Shown here: positions 8,724-16,844 of the stretch, piece by piece
How positions within the stretch are numbered: position 1 is the stretch's first letter
How the letters are laid out: the number at the start of each line of letters is the position of its first letter
IMG/VR virus record: IMGVR_UViG_3300035703_000263
Span: 1 to 34,580 of that record
Reading direction: 5' to 3' (one strand)
From: a virus
DNA: 34,580 bases
Notes under the pieces: model-generated
Databases searched by the model: none
Told to the model about the DNA's origin: nothing
Seen by the model: only the letters and a program-made list of their open reading frames with translations
Translations under genes and position numbers: made by a program

Positions 8724-8896
8724 TGAAAATAGAAACCATTGAATTTAATTCAGAAAATGACCAAATCGTAATTACTTTGGTTGATGGTCAAACATTAACA
8801 TTTTCAAAAGAAAGTGTAGACGAGTACAAACTTAAATTCCCTGACCGAATTGCCGATTTAGTGGCCATGGGTTGGTTACAAAAGGACGAAGCATGA
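8720..8896 (+). CDS. 58-residue acidic protein between fibre and tailspike
   Basis: A short gene links two fibre genes with ATGA overlaps at both ends (8720-8723 and 8893-8896), which is strong support for translation. The product begins MMKIETIEFNSEND and ends GWLQKDEA; it is acidic with a beta hairpin-like first half and a helical second half. The ATG at 8723 is an alternative start. Its place suggests a fibre-associated or chaperone-like role, but no family is recognised. Confidence 0.7.
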   Translation: MMKIETIEFNSENDQIVITLVDGQTLTFSKESVDEYKLKFPDRIADLVAMGWLQKDEA

Positions 8897-11247
8897 GCGT
8901 AAACCTTTCATTACTAGCGGGCGCTGGGTGGCAATTTTTTACTGATGACGGCACCGTTTTAAGCGGTGGAAAGCTGTATACATATGCGGCCGGTACAACA
9001 ACGCCCGCGGTAACTTATACATCCGTTTCAGGTTCTATTGCCAATTCAAACCCTATTGTTCTTGATGCATCGGGACGATTGCCGGAACAACTTTGGCTGC
9101 CATACAACACAACATATAAATTTGTTTTGTATGATGCAAATAACGTCTTAATTTGGACTGAAGACAATATTTTTGCTGGCGTTGACCCAGAGGCCTTAAA
9201 TGATTTTATTGCTGACTTAGCAAACGCATCGGACCCAGCAAAAGGCGATGCCCTGGTAGGGTTTCGGCAGTCTGATAGCACCGGCAATTTAGCGGGTTCG
9301 GTCAACAGCACCGTTCACAAAAAGTTGCAAGAAATTATTAGTTTTAAAGATTTTGGGGCTGTTGGTGATGGCACAACAGACGATGCTGGTTCTATTCAAG
9401 ATGCATTTGATGCGGCCGGTGGAAAAATTATTGATGGCCAAAATCTGACGTACAAAGTCAATTCAATGGTTACATTGACGGAATCTAATGCTGTCATTCA
9501 AAACGCAACGTTTGATTTTTCAGATATGCCAGATGGTGCTGGTATTGACAGATGCCTATATATTTACGGGACCATCGGAACGGCAGTAGCACTTACCGCA
9601 AACATAAACGCTAACGCTGTAACTGTGACAGTTGGTAGCACAACTGGATTTGCCGTAAATGATTTGGTATTTTTAAAATCCAACGCTGTGTGGGATACTA
9701 ATTCCTCAGTTACTTATGGTCAGTATGCAAGAATTAAATCAATCAGCTCTAGTACGCAATTTTTGTTGTATGAAGGCGTATTGCTTTCATTTAGCACAAC
9801 AGATAGCGCAACAGTTGCAAAAGTTACGCCAGTCAAGAATGTAAAAATTGACCATGTTTCGTTTATTGGCGCTGATGATAATTCACAAAACGCTTTATAT
9901 TTGCAATATGGTGAAAACGTAACCATAACAAATTGCCAATTTACCGCATTTGATTATGTGGCAGTTGCACTTTATCGTTGTTACCAAGCTACCGTTGACA
10001 AATGTTGGCAACGTAATGCGTCGGGTCTTGGCCTTTCGTATGCATATGCATTATTTGGTGGGTGTTACTCTTGTAGCGTTATAAATTCGTGGGGCGAAGA
10101 CAATAGACATACTGTGACCATAGGTGGTTCCGATGGTATTAATATGTTTACCAAAGTAATTGGCTGCCATGCAACTGGGTCAAAAGATGCTGGCATTGAT
10201 TCCCATTCCGCATCGCTTAACACTTTGTTTATGGGCAACCATGTAACCAATTCAGGCGCACGTTTCAGTACAAGCAACCATGACGGAATTATTAGTCAAG
10301 GTGCAAACACAACAATTATTGGCAATACCGTAATCCATCCGTTAGACAATGCAATTATCTACCAACCATTGGTCCAAGATGGCACATATTTAGGTGCGAT
10401 CATTTCTGACAATACGGTAGTAATGGACGCATCAGGTGACGGGTCTTCTGGTGCGGGCATTTATATTTTGATGGCCGCTACAACAGGGCCAACCGACTTG
10501 AACGGTGTTGTTATTAAAAACAACAGGGTATCAGGTGGTAATTCTAATTCTGATGGTGTGTTTGGAATTTATATACAAAACCAAAAAGCAAGCTCAGAAT
10601 TAAATGGTTTAATTGTTGAAGGCAACTATGTAAATTTAGCTAATTCAACATCAGCTTACCCTTTGTACATTAGAACAAATGCTGCAAATGCAATTATTAG
10701 AGATGTTGTTATTTCTAATAACGTCTTAAAAGCTGTTAACGATGACTATGCAATATTTATTCTTGCGTCTATTTCAACATCATCAATATTAAACATTTCA
10801 GGGTCAGGAAATGTCCTAGATTCGGATATTTACGCAATCAGATTGTCTGCAACAGGCACAATCGACAAAATTAAGTTTGGCCCAAATCATATTAGCGCAC
10901 CTGGACTTATAACTAATAGTGGTGCATCCAATGTATTGTTAACCGACACAAATAATTACGGCATTTTCCAAGTAACAGGCGCAACATATTCAGATTTTGA
11001 TGAATATGATTGGTATATTTTTAACAGGGTCGGAACTGTTACTGTGACATTGCCAACAGCGGCAAATTCAAAAGGCCGTACATTGCACTTCAAAACAATT
11101 AATGCTGAAGCGGTTGTTTCTGCGTCTAGCAACGTAGAACCACTAAATACAAACACACCAGGTACTGCAATTTTGCCCGCTACTGATGGCGCATGGGCAA
11201 CGTTGTATTGCGATGGTAGTACATGGGTCAAAATGGCGGGGAGTTAA
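8893..11247 (+). CDS. Tailspike with beta-helix (pectate lyase 3-like) domain
   Basis: The 784-residue protein begins with a virion-anchoring module seen in many tailspikes (AGAGWQFFTDDGTVLSGGKLYTYAAGTTTP, in pieces across residues 9-37, then NPIVLDASGRLP at 53-64). At about 151-165 FKDFGAVGDGTTDD marks the entry to a right-handed parallel beta-helix, followed by many short strand-turn repeats with NN and GN turns. Such spikes bind and often cleave surface polysaccharide. The final ~80 residues form a different compact beta domain. I chose ATG 8893 because it overlaps the upstream stop as ATGA; an upstream GTG at 8872 would add only seven residues. Confidence 0.85.
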   Translation: MSVNLSLLAGAGWQFFTDDGTVLSGGKLYTYAAGTTTPAVTYTSVSGSIANSNPIVLDASGRLPEQLWLPYNTTYKFVLYDANNVLIWTEDNIFAGVDPEALNDFIADLANASDPAKGDALVGFRQSDSTGNLAGSVNSTVHKKLQEIISFKDFGAVGDGTTDDAGSIQDAFDAAGGKIIDGQNLTYKVNSMVTLTESNAVIQNATFDFSDMPDGAGIDRCLYIYGTIGTAVALTANINANAVTVTVGSTTGFAVNDLVFLKSNAVWDTNSSVTYGQYARIKSISSSTQFLLYEGVLLSFSTTDSATVAKVTPVKNVKIDHVSFIGADDNSQNALYLQYGENVTITNCQFTAFDYVAVALYRCYQATVDKCWQRNASGLGLSYAYALFGGCYSCSVINSWGEDNRHTVTIGGSDGINMFTKVIGCHATGSKDAGIDSHSASLNTLFMGNHVTNSGARFSTSNHDGIISQGANTTIIGNTVIHPLDNAIIYQPLVQDGTYLGAIISDNTVVMDASGDGSSGAGIYILMAATTGPTDLNGVVIKNNRVSGGNSNSDGVFGIYIQNQKASSELNGLIVEGNYVNLANSTSAYPLYIRTNAANAIIRDVVISNNVLKAVNDDYAIFILASISTSSILNISGSGNVLDSDIYAIRLSATGTIDKIKFGPNHISAPGLITNSGASNVLLTDTNNYGIFQVTGATYSDFDEYDWYIFNRVGTVTVTLPTAANSKGRTLHFKTINAEAVVSASSNVEPLNTNTPGTAILPATDGAWATLYCDGSTWVKMAGS

Positions 11248-11250
11248 ATT

Positions 11251-11424
11251 ATGTATGCAGATGCAGACTTTGAAATTGAAATTAACGGCGAGAAAATTCG
11301 CGATTCGGTTTATGTCAACCTTGACGATGGTTTATCAATCACGCAAATTCAACAATTGCAACAAGCACGTGCGCAACAGATTTATGATGAAACGCACGAA
11401 CTTGTGCCAATAAAAGGCGATTAA
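11251..11424 (+). CDS. 57-residue protein after the tailspike
   Basis: This ORF starts 3 bases after the tailspike stop and ends one base before the gp4-like gene, filling the gap exactly. The product is acidic (MYADADFEIEINGEKIRDSV) with a Gln-rich helix (QIQQLQQARAQQIYDE) and ends VPIKGD. GGCGGGGAG lies before the ATG as ribosome-binding site. No family is recognised. It is the third small gene directly following a fibre gene here, so a fibre assembly or capping role is conceivable. Confidence 0.65.
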   Translation: MYADADFEIEINGEKIRDSVYVNLDDGLSITQIQQLQQARAQQIYDETHELVPIKGD

Positions 11425-11425
11425 A

Positions 11426-12406
11426 ATGACCAAGCCAATTGACATCATTACCCGCGCCATGAAAGATATTGGCGCGTTGGCAGCTGGTGAAAACCCAACG
11501 GCTGACGAAGCGCAAGATGGGCTGGATATGTTGAATGACATGATTGCCCAATGGTCCAATGAAAACATGATGGTGTTTTACCGTTCGGAAATCATTTTTC
11601 CCTGCGTTCAAAACCAGATTCAATACACAATTGGACCTGGCGGCAACGTTGGGGCAACGTTTACGGGTTCCATTAGTGGCGCAACGTTAACTGTGCCAGC
11701 CAATGGGGTCACAAGTGGTGCAATAACTATTGGCATGACATTGACCGGCCCTGGTGTTATTTCAGGAACGACTATTGTAGGGTTTGGCACCGGCGCGGGC
11801 GGAAACGTCAACGAAGGCGGCACTTACACCGTAAGCAGGGCGCATTTAACGCCTGTGGTGAGCCAAACAATTACCGCCTATTACGAGCGCCCGTTAACTA
11901 TTGAATCGGCGTTTGTGCGGGTCACAACAACGTCCAACGGCGTTCCTATTTATGGGGGCGGGTTAGATTATCCAATTACAATTTTCAGTTTGGAAGAATA
12001 CGAATCTATTGGTTTGAAAAGCCTAAACGGTCCATGGCCTAAAGGTTTGTATTACCAGCCATCAGAACTATTAGGCACCATATACTTATGGCCAAACCCA
12101 TCGCAGGGTGAAATGCATTTGTTCACGCAAACAATTTTCCGCGAATTTGGTGATTTGTTTGGTGAAATGCAATTTCCCCAAGGCTACAACATGGCCTTGC
12201 GCTGGTGTCTGGCTGAACGAATGATGCCAATGTATGGCAAATCAAACCAGTTGATAGCTGCACAAATTAATGCATATGCTGGCCATGCAAAGGCTACAAT
12301 TAAACGCACTAATATGAAACCGCCACAAATCAGCCGTTACCCTGATGTCTTGATGTCAGGACGAACAAAAGATGCGGCGTTTATCTTAGACGGGGGATTT
12401 AACTAA
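11426..12406 (+). CDS. Tail accessory / head-closure adaptor (P22 gp4-like) with inserted domain
   Basis: The N-terminus (IITRAMKDIGALAAGENPTADEAQDGLDMLNDMIAQW, in pieces over residues 8-43) is typical of the P22 gp4 tail accessory family, a ring protein bound under the portal. The family core YTIGPGG (67-73) normally leads quickly to RPLTIESAFVRV (155-166), but here about 78 Gly/Thr-rich residues lie between (74-151). P22 gp4 is 166 residues; this is 326, partly from the insertion and partly from a longer C-terminal part common in related phages. It overlaps the gp10-like gene by one base (TAATG). Confidence 0.85.
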   Translation: MTKPIDIITRAMKDIGALAAGENPTADEAQDGLDMLNDMIAQWSNENMMVFYRSEIIFPCVQNQIQYTIGPGGNVGATFTGSISGATLTVPANGVTSGAITIGMTLTGPGVISGTTIVGFGTGAGGNVNEGGTYTVSRAHLTPVVSQTITAYYERPLTIESAFVRVTTTSNGVPIYGGGLDYPITIFSLEEYESIGLKSLNGPWPKGLYYQPSELLGTIYLWPNPSQGEMHLFTQTIFREFGDLFGEMQFPQGYNMALRWCLAERMMPMYGKSNQLIAAQINAYAGHAKATIKRTNMKPPQISRYPDVLMSGRTKDAAFILDGGFN

Positions 12407-13878
12407 TGCCTGATTTTGGTTTTGTCGGCGCGTCTTACACTACTAGATCAATTTATCAAAACGATCAAGAGTGCATCAATTTTTATCCTGAAATTGACCC
12501 GACCAAACAACAAGGCGAACGGGGCATCGTGGCGTTATATCCAACGCCTGGCCTAGTTACCGAAATACAATTCCCAACGCCTGGAGAGATTCGAGGAATG
12601 CGGGCGTTGTCAGGCCTTAAATATGCAATAGCGGTTTGTGGAAATAAAGTTTATAGAATTGCTACTGATTTGACATACCTTGAAGTTGGTACCCTAGCGT
12701 CCAGCGAAGGACCCGTCAGCATTACCGACAACATAATGACAACAGATGGTTTGACCGCTTACCTAGTGGACGGTGAACGGCGCTATTACTATGTTGTAGA
12801 AACAAATAAATTTGTTCGCTTGCCGCCTACCGATGGAGATTGGGAAGGCGCAACGGTTGTTGATACTGTTGACAATTACATTGCATACAACGAACCAGGC
12901 ACCCAAAATTGGGCGGTGACTGATTTGGGTTCGCCATTGTCTACAACGTTGCTGTACGGGTCTAAAGACGGTTCCCCAGACTCATTGGTTGCATTAATCA
13001 TTGACCACCGCCAAGCATACCTTTTGGGCGAAGTGACTTCCGAAGTTTGGGTTGATGTTGGAAGTGTAATTCCAAATTTAATAACATTCCCATTTCAGCG
13101 TGTTAGCGGAACATCAAGCCAAACAGGTTGCGGCGCAGCATTTTCTGTTGCAAGATTTGCCGAAACATTCATGTTTCTTGGGCGCGATACTTTGGGGACC
13201 GCAACCATTGGCCAAATGAAAGGCTATGAATACATCAGATTGTCTACCCATGCCGTTGAAAACAGCCTGGTTGGATACGATGTTTCTGACGCGCGCGCCT
13301 GGACGTTTCAAATTGAGGGCCATGAGTTTTATGTTATTAATTTTCCTCAGATTGATTTAACTTGGGTTTATGACTTAACAACCCAGCAATGGTTTAAATG
13401 GCTGTACTGGAATTCGGCCACCGCAACATATGAGCGCCACCGCGCAAATTGCGGCATTGCGTTTGCAAACAAAAATTTAGTGGGCGATTACGAAAATGGC
13501 AAAATTTACAGTTTGAGTTTTGACGCATTTACTGACGCGGGCGCACCAATTCGACGATTGCGACGCGCCCCGCACCTTACCACCGATTTACAGCGCCAAT
13601 ACTTTGAGGAATTCCAAATCCAATTTCAGCCAGGTGTTGGGTTATCCACAGGCCAAGGTAATGAGGCGCAAGCAATGTTACGCTGGTCCAGCGATGGCGG
13701 TTCTACCTGGTCCAATGAGCATTGGGTAAGCATAGGTAAAATTGGTAATTATGTGAATCGTGCCATTTGGCGGCGGCTGGGTTGGTCGCGGGACCGTATT
13801 TTTGAAGTATCGTTATCGGACCCTATTAAAACCGTAATTATTTCTGCAAACTTAAAAGCGTCTGCGGGGGATAATTAA
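12406..13878 (+). CDS. Packaged-DNA stabilisation / tail hub protein (P22 gp10-like)
   Basis: The 490-residue protein matches P22 gp10 (472 residues) in length and in the opening (SYTTRSIYQNDQECINFYPE followed by LYPTPGLV). Gp10 forms the hexameric hub that closes the neck after packaging and holds the tailspikes and needle. Strand-rich, beta-propeller-like spacing with Trp/Tyr in each blade is visible (WVDVG, WTFQIEG, WVYDLTTQQWFKWLY). It lies between gp4-like and ejection genes, as in P22. One-base stop-start overlaps on both sides show tight coupling. Confidence 0.88.
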   Translation: MPDFGFVGASYTTRSIYQNDQECINFYPEIDPTKQQGERGIVALYPTPGLVTEIQFPTPGEIRGMRALSGLKYAIAVCGNKVYRIATDLTYLEVGTLASSEGPVSITDNIMTTDGLTAYLVDGERRYYYVVETNKFVRLPPTDGDWEGATVVDTVDNYIAYNEPGTQNWAVTDLGSPLSTTLLYGSKDGSPDSLVALIIDHRQAYLLGEVTSEVWVDVGSVIPNLITFPFQRVSGTSSQTGCGAAFSVARFAETFMFLGRDTLGTATIGQMKGYEYIRLSTHAVENSLVGYDVSDARAWTFQIEGHEFYVINFPQIDLTWVYDLTTQQWFKWLYWNSATATYERHRANCGIAFANKNLVGDYENGKIYSLSFDAFTDAGAPIRRLRRAPHLTTDLQRQYFEEFQIQFQPGVGLSTGQGNEAQAMLRWSSDGGSTWSNEHWVSIGKIGNYVNRAIWRRLGWSRDRIFEVSLSDPIKTVIISANLKASAGDN

Positions 13879-14120
13879 TGGCAACTGTAAACAGCAATAT
13901 TGCGTTTCCAACATCCCCATTCATTCAAGAAAATACTGGTCGGCCATCGCGTGAGTGGATTATTTGGTTACAAAATCCCCAGCTTACGTCGGCCACCATT
14001 CAATACCAAGTTATCAACGGCGGTGTTATTAACAACACAACCATTGGTTTAAGCATTCCCGCAGCTGGTAAATTTACAACGTTGACAGCAATTGATGGTA
14101 TCGGCGGGGGTAAATTTTGA
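13878..14120 (+). CDS. Short fibre-like protein ending GGGKF
   Basis: The 80-residue protein has an N-terminal part common in podovirus tail genes (FPTSPFIQENTGRPSREW, then WLQNP) and a C-terminal fibre repeat (NNTTIGLSIPAAGKFTTL) resembling residues near 55-75 of the long fibre (DSSVIGGAIPAAGFF). It ends IDGIGGGKF, echoing GGIGGGAF of the long fibre. It overlaps gp10-like by one base and the next gene by TTGA. It may connect a fibre to the hub or be a fibre remnant; function not established. Confidence 0.65.
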   Translation: MATVNSNIAFPTSPFIQENTGRPSREWIIWLQNPQLTSATIQYQVINGGVINNTTIGLSIPAAGKFTTLTAIDGIGGGKF

Positions 14121-14473
14121 CTACTAAAATTGTCAATGACCGCGAAACTGGTTTGAAAGTAGGCTATGAAGCTACGGATTGGACAATCAAAATTCCATTT
14201 GACCAATATGTGGAAGGCTTAAAGGATTGGACTGTTAAAACCGTTGAAAAAAATGGCCAACCAATTGGCGCAATTTATACCAAAGATTGTGAACTTCATG
14301 TTTCAATAAAGCCTGAATGGCGCAAAAAATGGTTTACTAAAAGTTTGTATTTTGAATTGTTTGTTGGCAAAAAGGTTACTACAAAAGTAACTGAAGGCCA
14401 TGAATATATGTACGGGATATTGCATCGCCTACAATTCCACAATGATGGTAATGGGTTAATGGTAAAGGAATAA
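14117..14473 (+). CDS. Small GNAT-like phage protein, TTG start
   Basis: The 118-residue protein has the pattern of small acetyltransferase-like phage proteins: GQPIGAIYTKDCELHVSIKP at about residues 46-65, followed by EWRKKWFTKSLYFELF, where a GNAT protein would carry its acyl-CoA region. The canonical Q/R-x-x-G-x-G/A acyl-CoA loop is not clear, so catalytic activity is doubtful. TTG at 14117 overlaps the preceding TGA; GGGGG 7-11 bases upstream serves as ribosome-binding site, exactly as at 7416. Position beside virion genes suggests a structural or assembly role. Confidence 0.6.
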   Translation: MTTKIVNDRETGLKVGYEATDWTIKIPFDQYVEGLKDWTVKTVEKNGQPIGAIYTKDCELHVSIKPEWRKKWFTKSLYFELFVGKKVTTKVTEGHEYMYGILHRLQFHNDGNGLMVKE

Positions 14474-14475
14474 AA

Positions 14476-15159
14476 ATGGGTATTGAAGCCGCACTAATTG
14501 CTACGACGGTCGCGAGTCTTGCTGGCGGTGCAATGCAAGCCAGCGCAGCAAGGTCAGCTGCATCAAAACAAGCAGATGCCGCGCAATATGCTGCCGACCA
14601 ACAGCGAGCAATGTTCGACATTATTAACGAACAACAAGGCCCCTATCGCCAGGCTGGATATGGGGCATTGACGCGAATTGGTCAGCTGTTGCCAAGTTTG
14701 ACCAGGCCCGTTACCGCCGCAGAAATCCAGCGTTTGCCAGGCTTTCAATTTGCTATGGAACAAGGAACAGGCGCAGCCCGTATGAATGCAAACGTGGGCG
14801 GAGGCGGTTCTAATGTAGACCGCGCCGCACAAAAATTTGCTATTGACTACACCGTAGGAACAGCAATGCCGCAAGTTTTGGCGCAAAGAGGCCAAATTTA
14901 TAATACGTTGGCTGGCATTGCTGGAATTGGCCAGACGGGTCAATCACAGGTTAACCAGGCTGGAATGAATGCATCTACAAATATTGGCCAAGCCGCCATT
15001 GGTGGCGCATCAGCATTGGGCGCCGGTCAAATTGGTGCAGCTAATGCGTATGCTGGTGGATTGCAAGGAATTGGAAACGCTGGCTTTATGTATTCATTGC
15101 TGAACCGTCCAGGTGCCGCTAGTAATGCATTAACGGCTATGGGTCCAACTGTTTCGTAA
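14476..15159 (+). CDS. Ejection protein (P22 gp7-like)
   Basis: The 227-residue protein equals P22 gp7 (229) in size. It opens with a hydrophobic Ala/Gly helix (AALIATTVASLAGGAMQASAA), followed by Ala/Gln-rich helices and LPGFQFAMEQGTGAARMNA, a pattern typical of gp7 DNA transfer proteins. The C-terminal half is Gly/Ala-rich (GAGQIGAANAYAGGLQGIGNAGF). Such proteins are packed in the virion and ejected to help DNA cross the cell envelope. It precedes two larger ejection-type genes in P22 order. Ribosome-binding site AAAGGAA supports the start. Confidence 0.82.
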   Translation: MGIEAALIATTVASLAGGAMQASAARSAASKQADAAQYAADQQRAMFDIINEQQGPYRQAGYGALTRIGQLLPSLTRPVTAAEIQRLPGFQFAMEQGTGAARMNANVGGGGSNVDRAAQKFAIDYTVGTAMPQVLAQRGQIYNTLAGIAGIGQTGQSQVNQAGMNASTNIGQAAIGGASALGAGQIGAANAYAGGLQGIGNAGFMYSLLNRPGAASNALTAMGPTVS

Positions 15160-15173
15160 TTTAAGGATATAAC

Positions 15174-16844
15174 ATGGCTGAGTTATTAAACGTCACCCCT
15201 GTTGCGGGACAAATTAAACCCGTACAAGGCATGAGCCTGGGCGAAATGGTTAACGTTGCGCGCGGCGCGCAAAACTATCAGCGCGAGGGCATTAGTCTTA
15301 CGTTAGAGCAACAACAGGAAGCCGAGCGCGCAAAGTTGCAAGAATTCTTGTCACGCCCTGAAAATTTCCAAACACAAGGCCGCATGGATTTGGACAAGAT
15401 GAACGCTGAAGTTATGCGTTTAGCACCATTGACCGGCGCTGAAGTTGTGAGCAAATTAACAGGTTTATCCACAGCCCAGACGCAAGCCAGCCAAGCAAGC
15501 CAGAATTTAACGCAAACACAGCGCGAAATTGTTGCATCGCGGTTGGCTATGTTGGGTCGTTTAAAGGTCCAAGACCCGCGCGCATATATGTCTGAATTGG
15601 ACCAATTGATTAAAGAAAATCCAAACAATAGACCGTTGGCTGATTTAATTAGCGGATACAAAAAAACTATTGAATTGCTGCCACCTGGCGCTGATTTGCC
15701 ATCCCTTGCCGTTGCTGGCGCTAATTCATTATTAAGCCCACAACAGCAACAACAATTGCTTTCACCACAAGCGGGTACAGCAAGCACCGGTGCGGCAACA
15801 TTCCAGACCACAACACAGCCATCATTAGCGGGCGAGGCACCAACCACTACCGTTGGTCAAAACCCGTTGGTTACTGCTCAGTTGCCACCAGGTTCGCGCG
15901 AAGTGCCTACAGGTCGTTTTGACATGAACAACAATCCGATTGTTCAAGTTTTTGATGCAAATGGTCGGTTTATTGGCGAACGCGCTGGAACAGGTACGCC
16001 AGGAACAAGTCAATTGCCTGGTGGTCAAGTACCGCGCCCTGTCAGCACACCGACAGCACCAGGCACACCGCAGCCAGGTATGCAGCCGCCCCCGCAAGGT
16101 TATTCCACACCAGGGTCGGCTACCGCTTTTCCGGTACTGCCGCCTGGTCCTATCACCGTTGTGCCATCATCAACTGAGCCAGGCACAACGCCAGTTGCGC
16201 GTATGCGTCCAGGCGAAACGTCGGAAACACTTGCCGCAGCCAACCAAACGCGTATTAGAGCGTTAGACGCAGCCCAACAAGTGCCAATACAGATGTTTAA
16301 CAACAACCAGATTATCAAATTGGCTGATGACGTTATTACTGGCCGCGGCGCAAACTTTGTGGGGGCGCTGACCGGCGGCTATGCAGGATTGCCGTTTACT
16401 AGTGACAATGCCACCAACTTAAACGTGTTGGGCCACTATATATCCCAGCAAACGGCATCGTTGGCACAGTCTGCGGGCCTTGGCGGTACGGATGCTGGGC
16501 GCGCGATTGCGGGTGAAATGGCTGGTACCACCACCTGGACCGCCCCCGCTATTAAAAAAACAGCGCGCGTAAACCGAGCATTAACAACCGCAACCGATTT
16601 TTTTAACCAGGGCGTACAAGCAGCTTTTAATAAAACAAAAGACCCGTTTTCTGTGCGCGACTTCCAAAACAAGTGGTCGCAGACTGTTGACATTGATGCA
16701 ATTCGTCTGATGGATGCGGTGCGGAATAAGGATAACGACGCAATTATAGAAGTGGTTACCGCGGCCGGTGGTCCTAATTCGGCTGGATACAAAAAACTTA
16801 AAGCTAATGCAGATGCTATTGAAAAATTAATCAGGGGGCAATAA
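15174..16844 (+). CDS. Ejection protein (P22 gp20-like position)
   Basis: The 556-residue protein is Gln/Ala/Thr-rich and largely helical in residues 1-190, with a Pro/Thr/Gly-rich disordered centre (about 195-345) and a helical C-terminus (about 350-556, DADAIEKLI near the end). This layout, and the place between gp7-like and the largest ejection protein, match P22 gp20. Direct sequence similarity is not obvious. TAAGGAT precedes ATG 15174; the stop overlaps the next start as TAATG. Confidence 0.65.
   Translation: MAELLNVTPVAGQIKPVQGMSLGEMVNVARGAQNYQREGISLTLEQQQEAERAKLQEFLSRPENFQTQGRMDLDKMNAEVMRLAPLTGAEVVSKLTGLSTAQTQASQASQNLTQTQREIVASRLAMLGRLKVQDPRAYMSELDQLIKENPNNRPLADLISGYKKTIELLPPGADLPSLAVAGANSLLSPQQQQQLLSPQAGTASTGAATFQTTTQPSLAGEAPTTTVGQNPLVTAQLPPGSREVPTGRFDMNNNPIVQVFDANGRFIGERAGTGTPGTSQLPGGQVPRPVSTPTAPGTPQPGMQPPPQGYSTPGSATAFPVLPPGPITVVPSSTEPGTTPVARMRPGETSETLAAANQTRIRALDAAQQVPIQMFNNNQIIKLADDVITGRGANFVGALTGGYAGLPFTSDNATNLNVLGHYISQQTASLAQSAGLGGTDAGRAIAGEMAGTTTWTAPAIKKTARVNRALTTATDFFNQGVQAAFNKTKDPFSVRDFQNKWSQTVDIDAIRLMDAVRNKDNDAIIEVVTAAGGPNSAGYKKLKANADAIEKLIRGQ

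Noticed and set aside
15278-15847. 189-residue antisense ORF inside the second ejection gene
   Set aside because: Composition is atypical (Cys-run from antisense of CAA repeats), no domain is visible, and the plus-strand gene is well supported.
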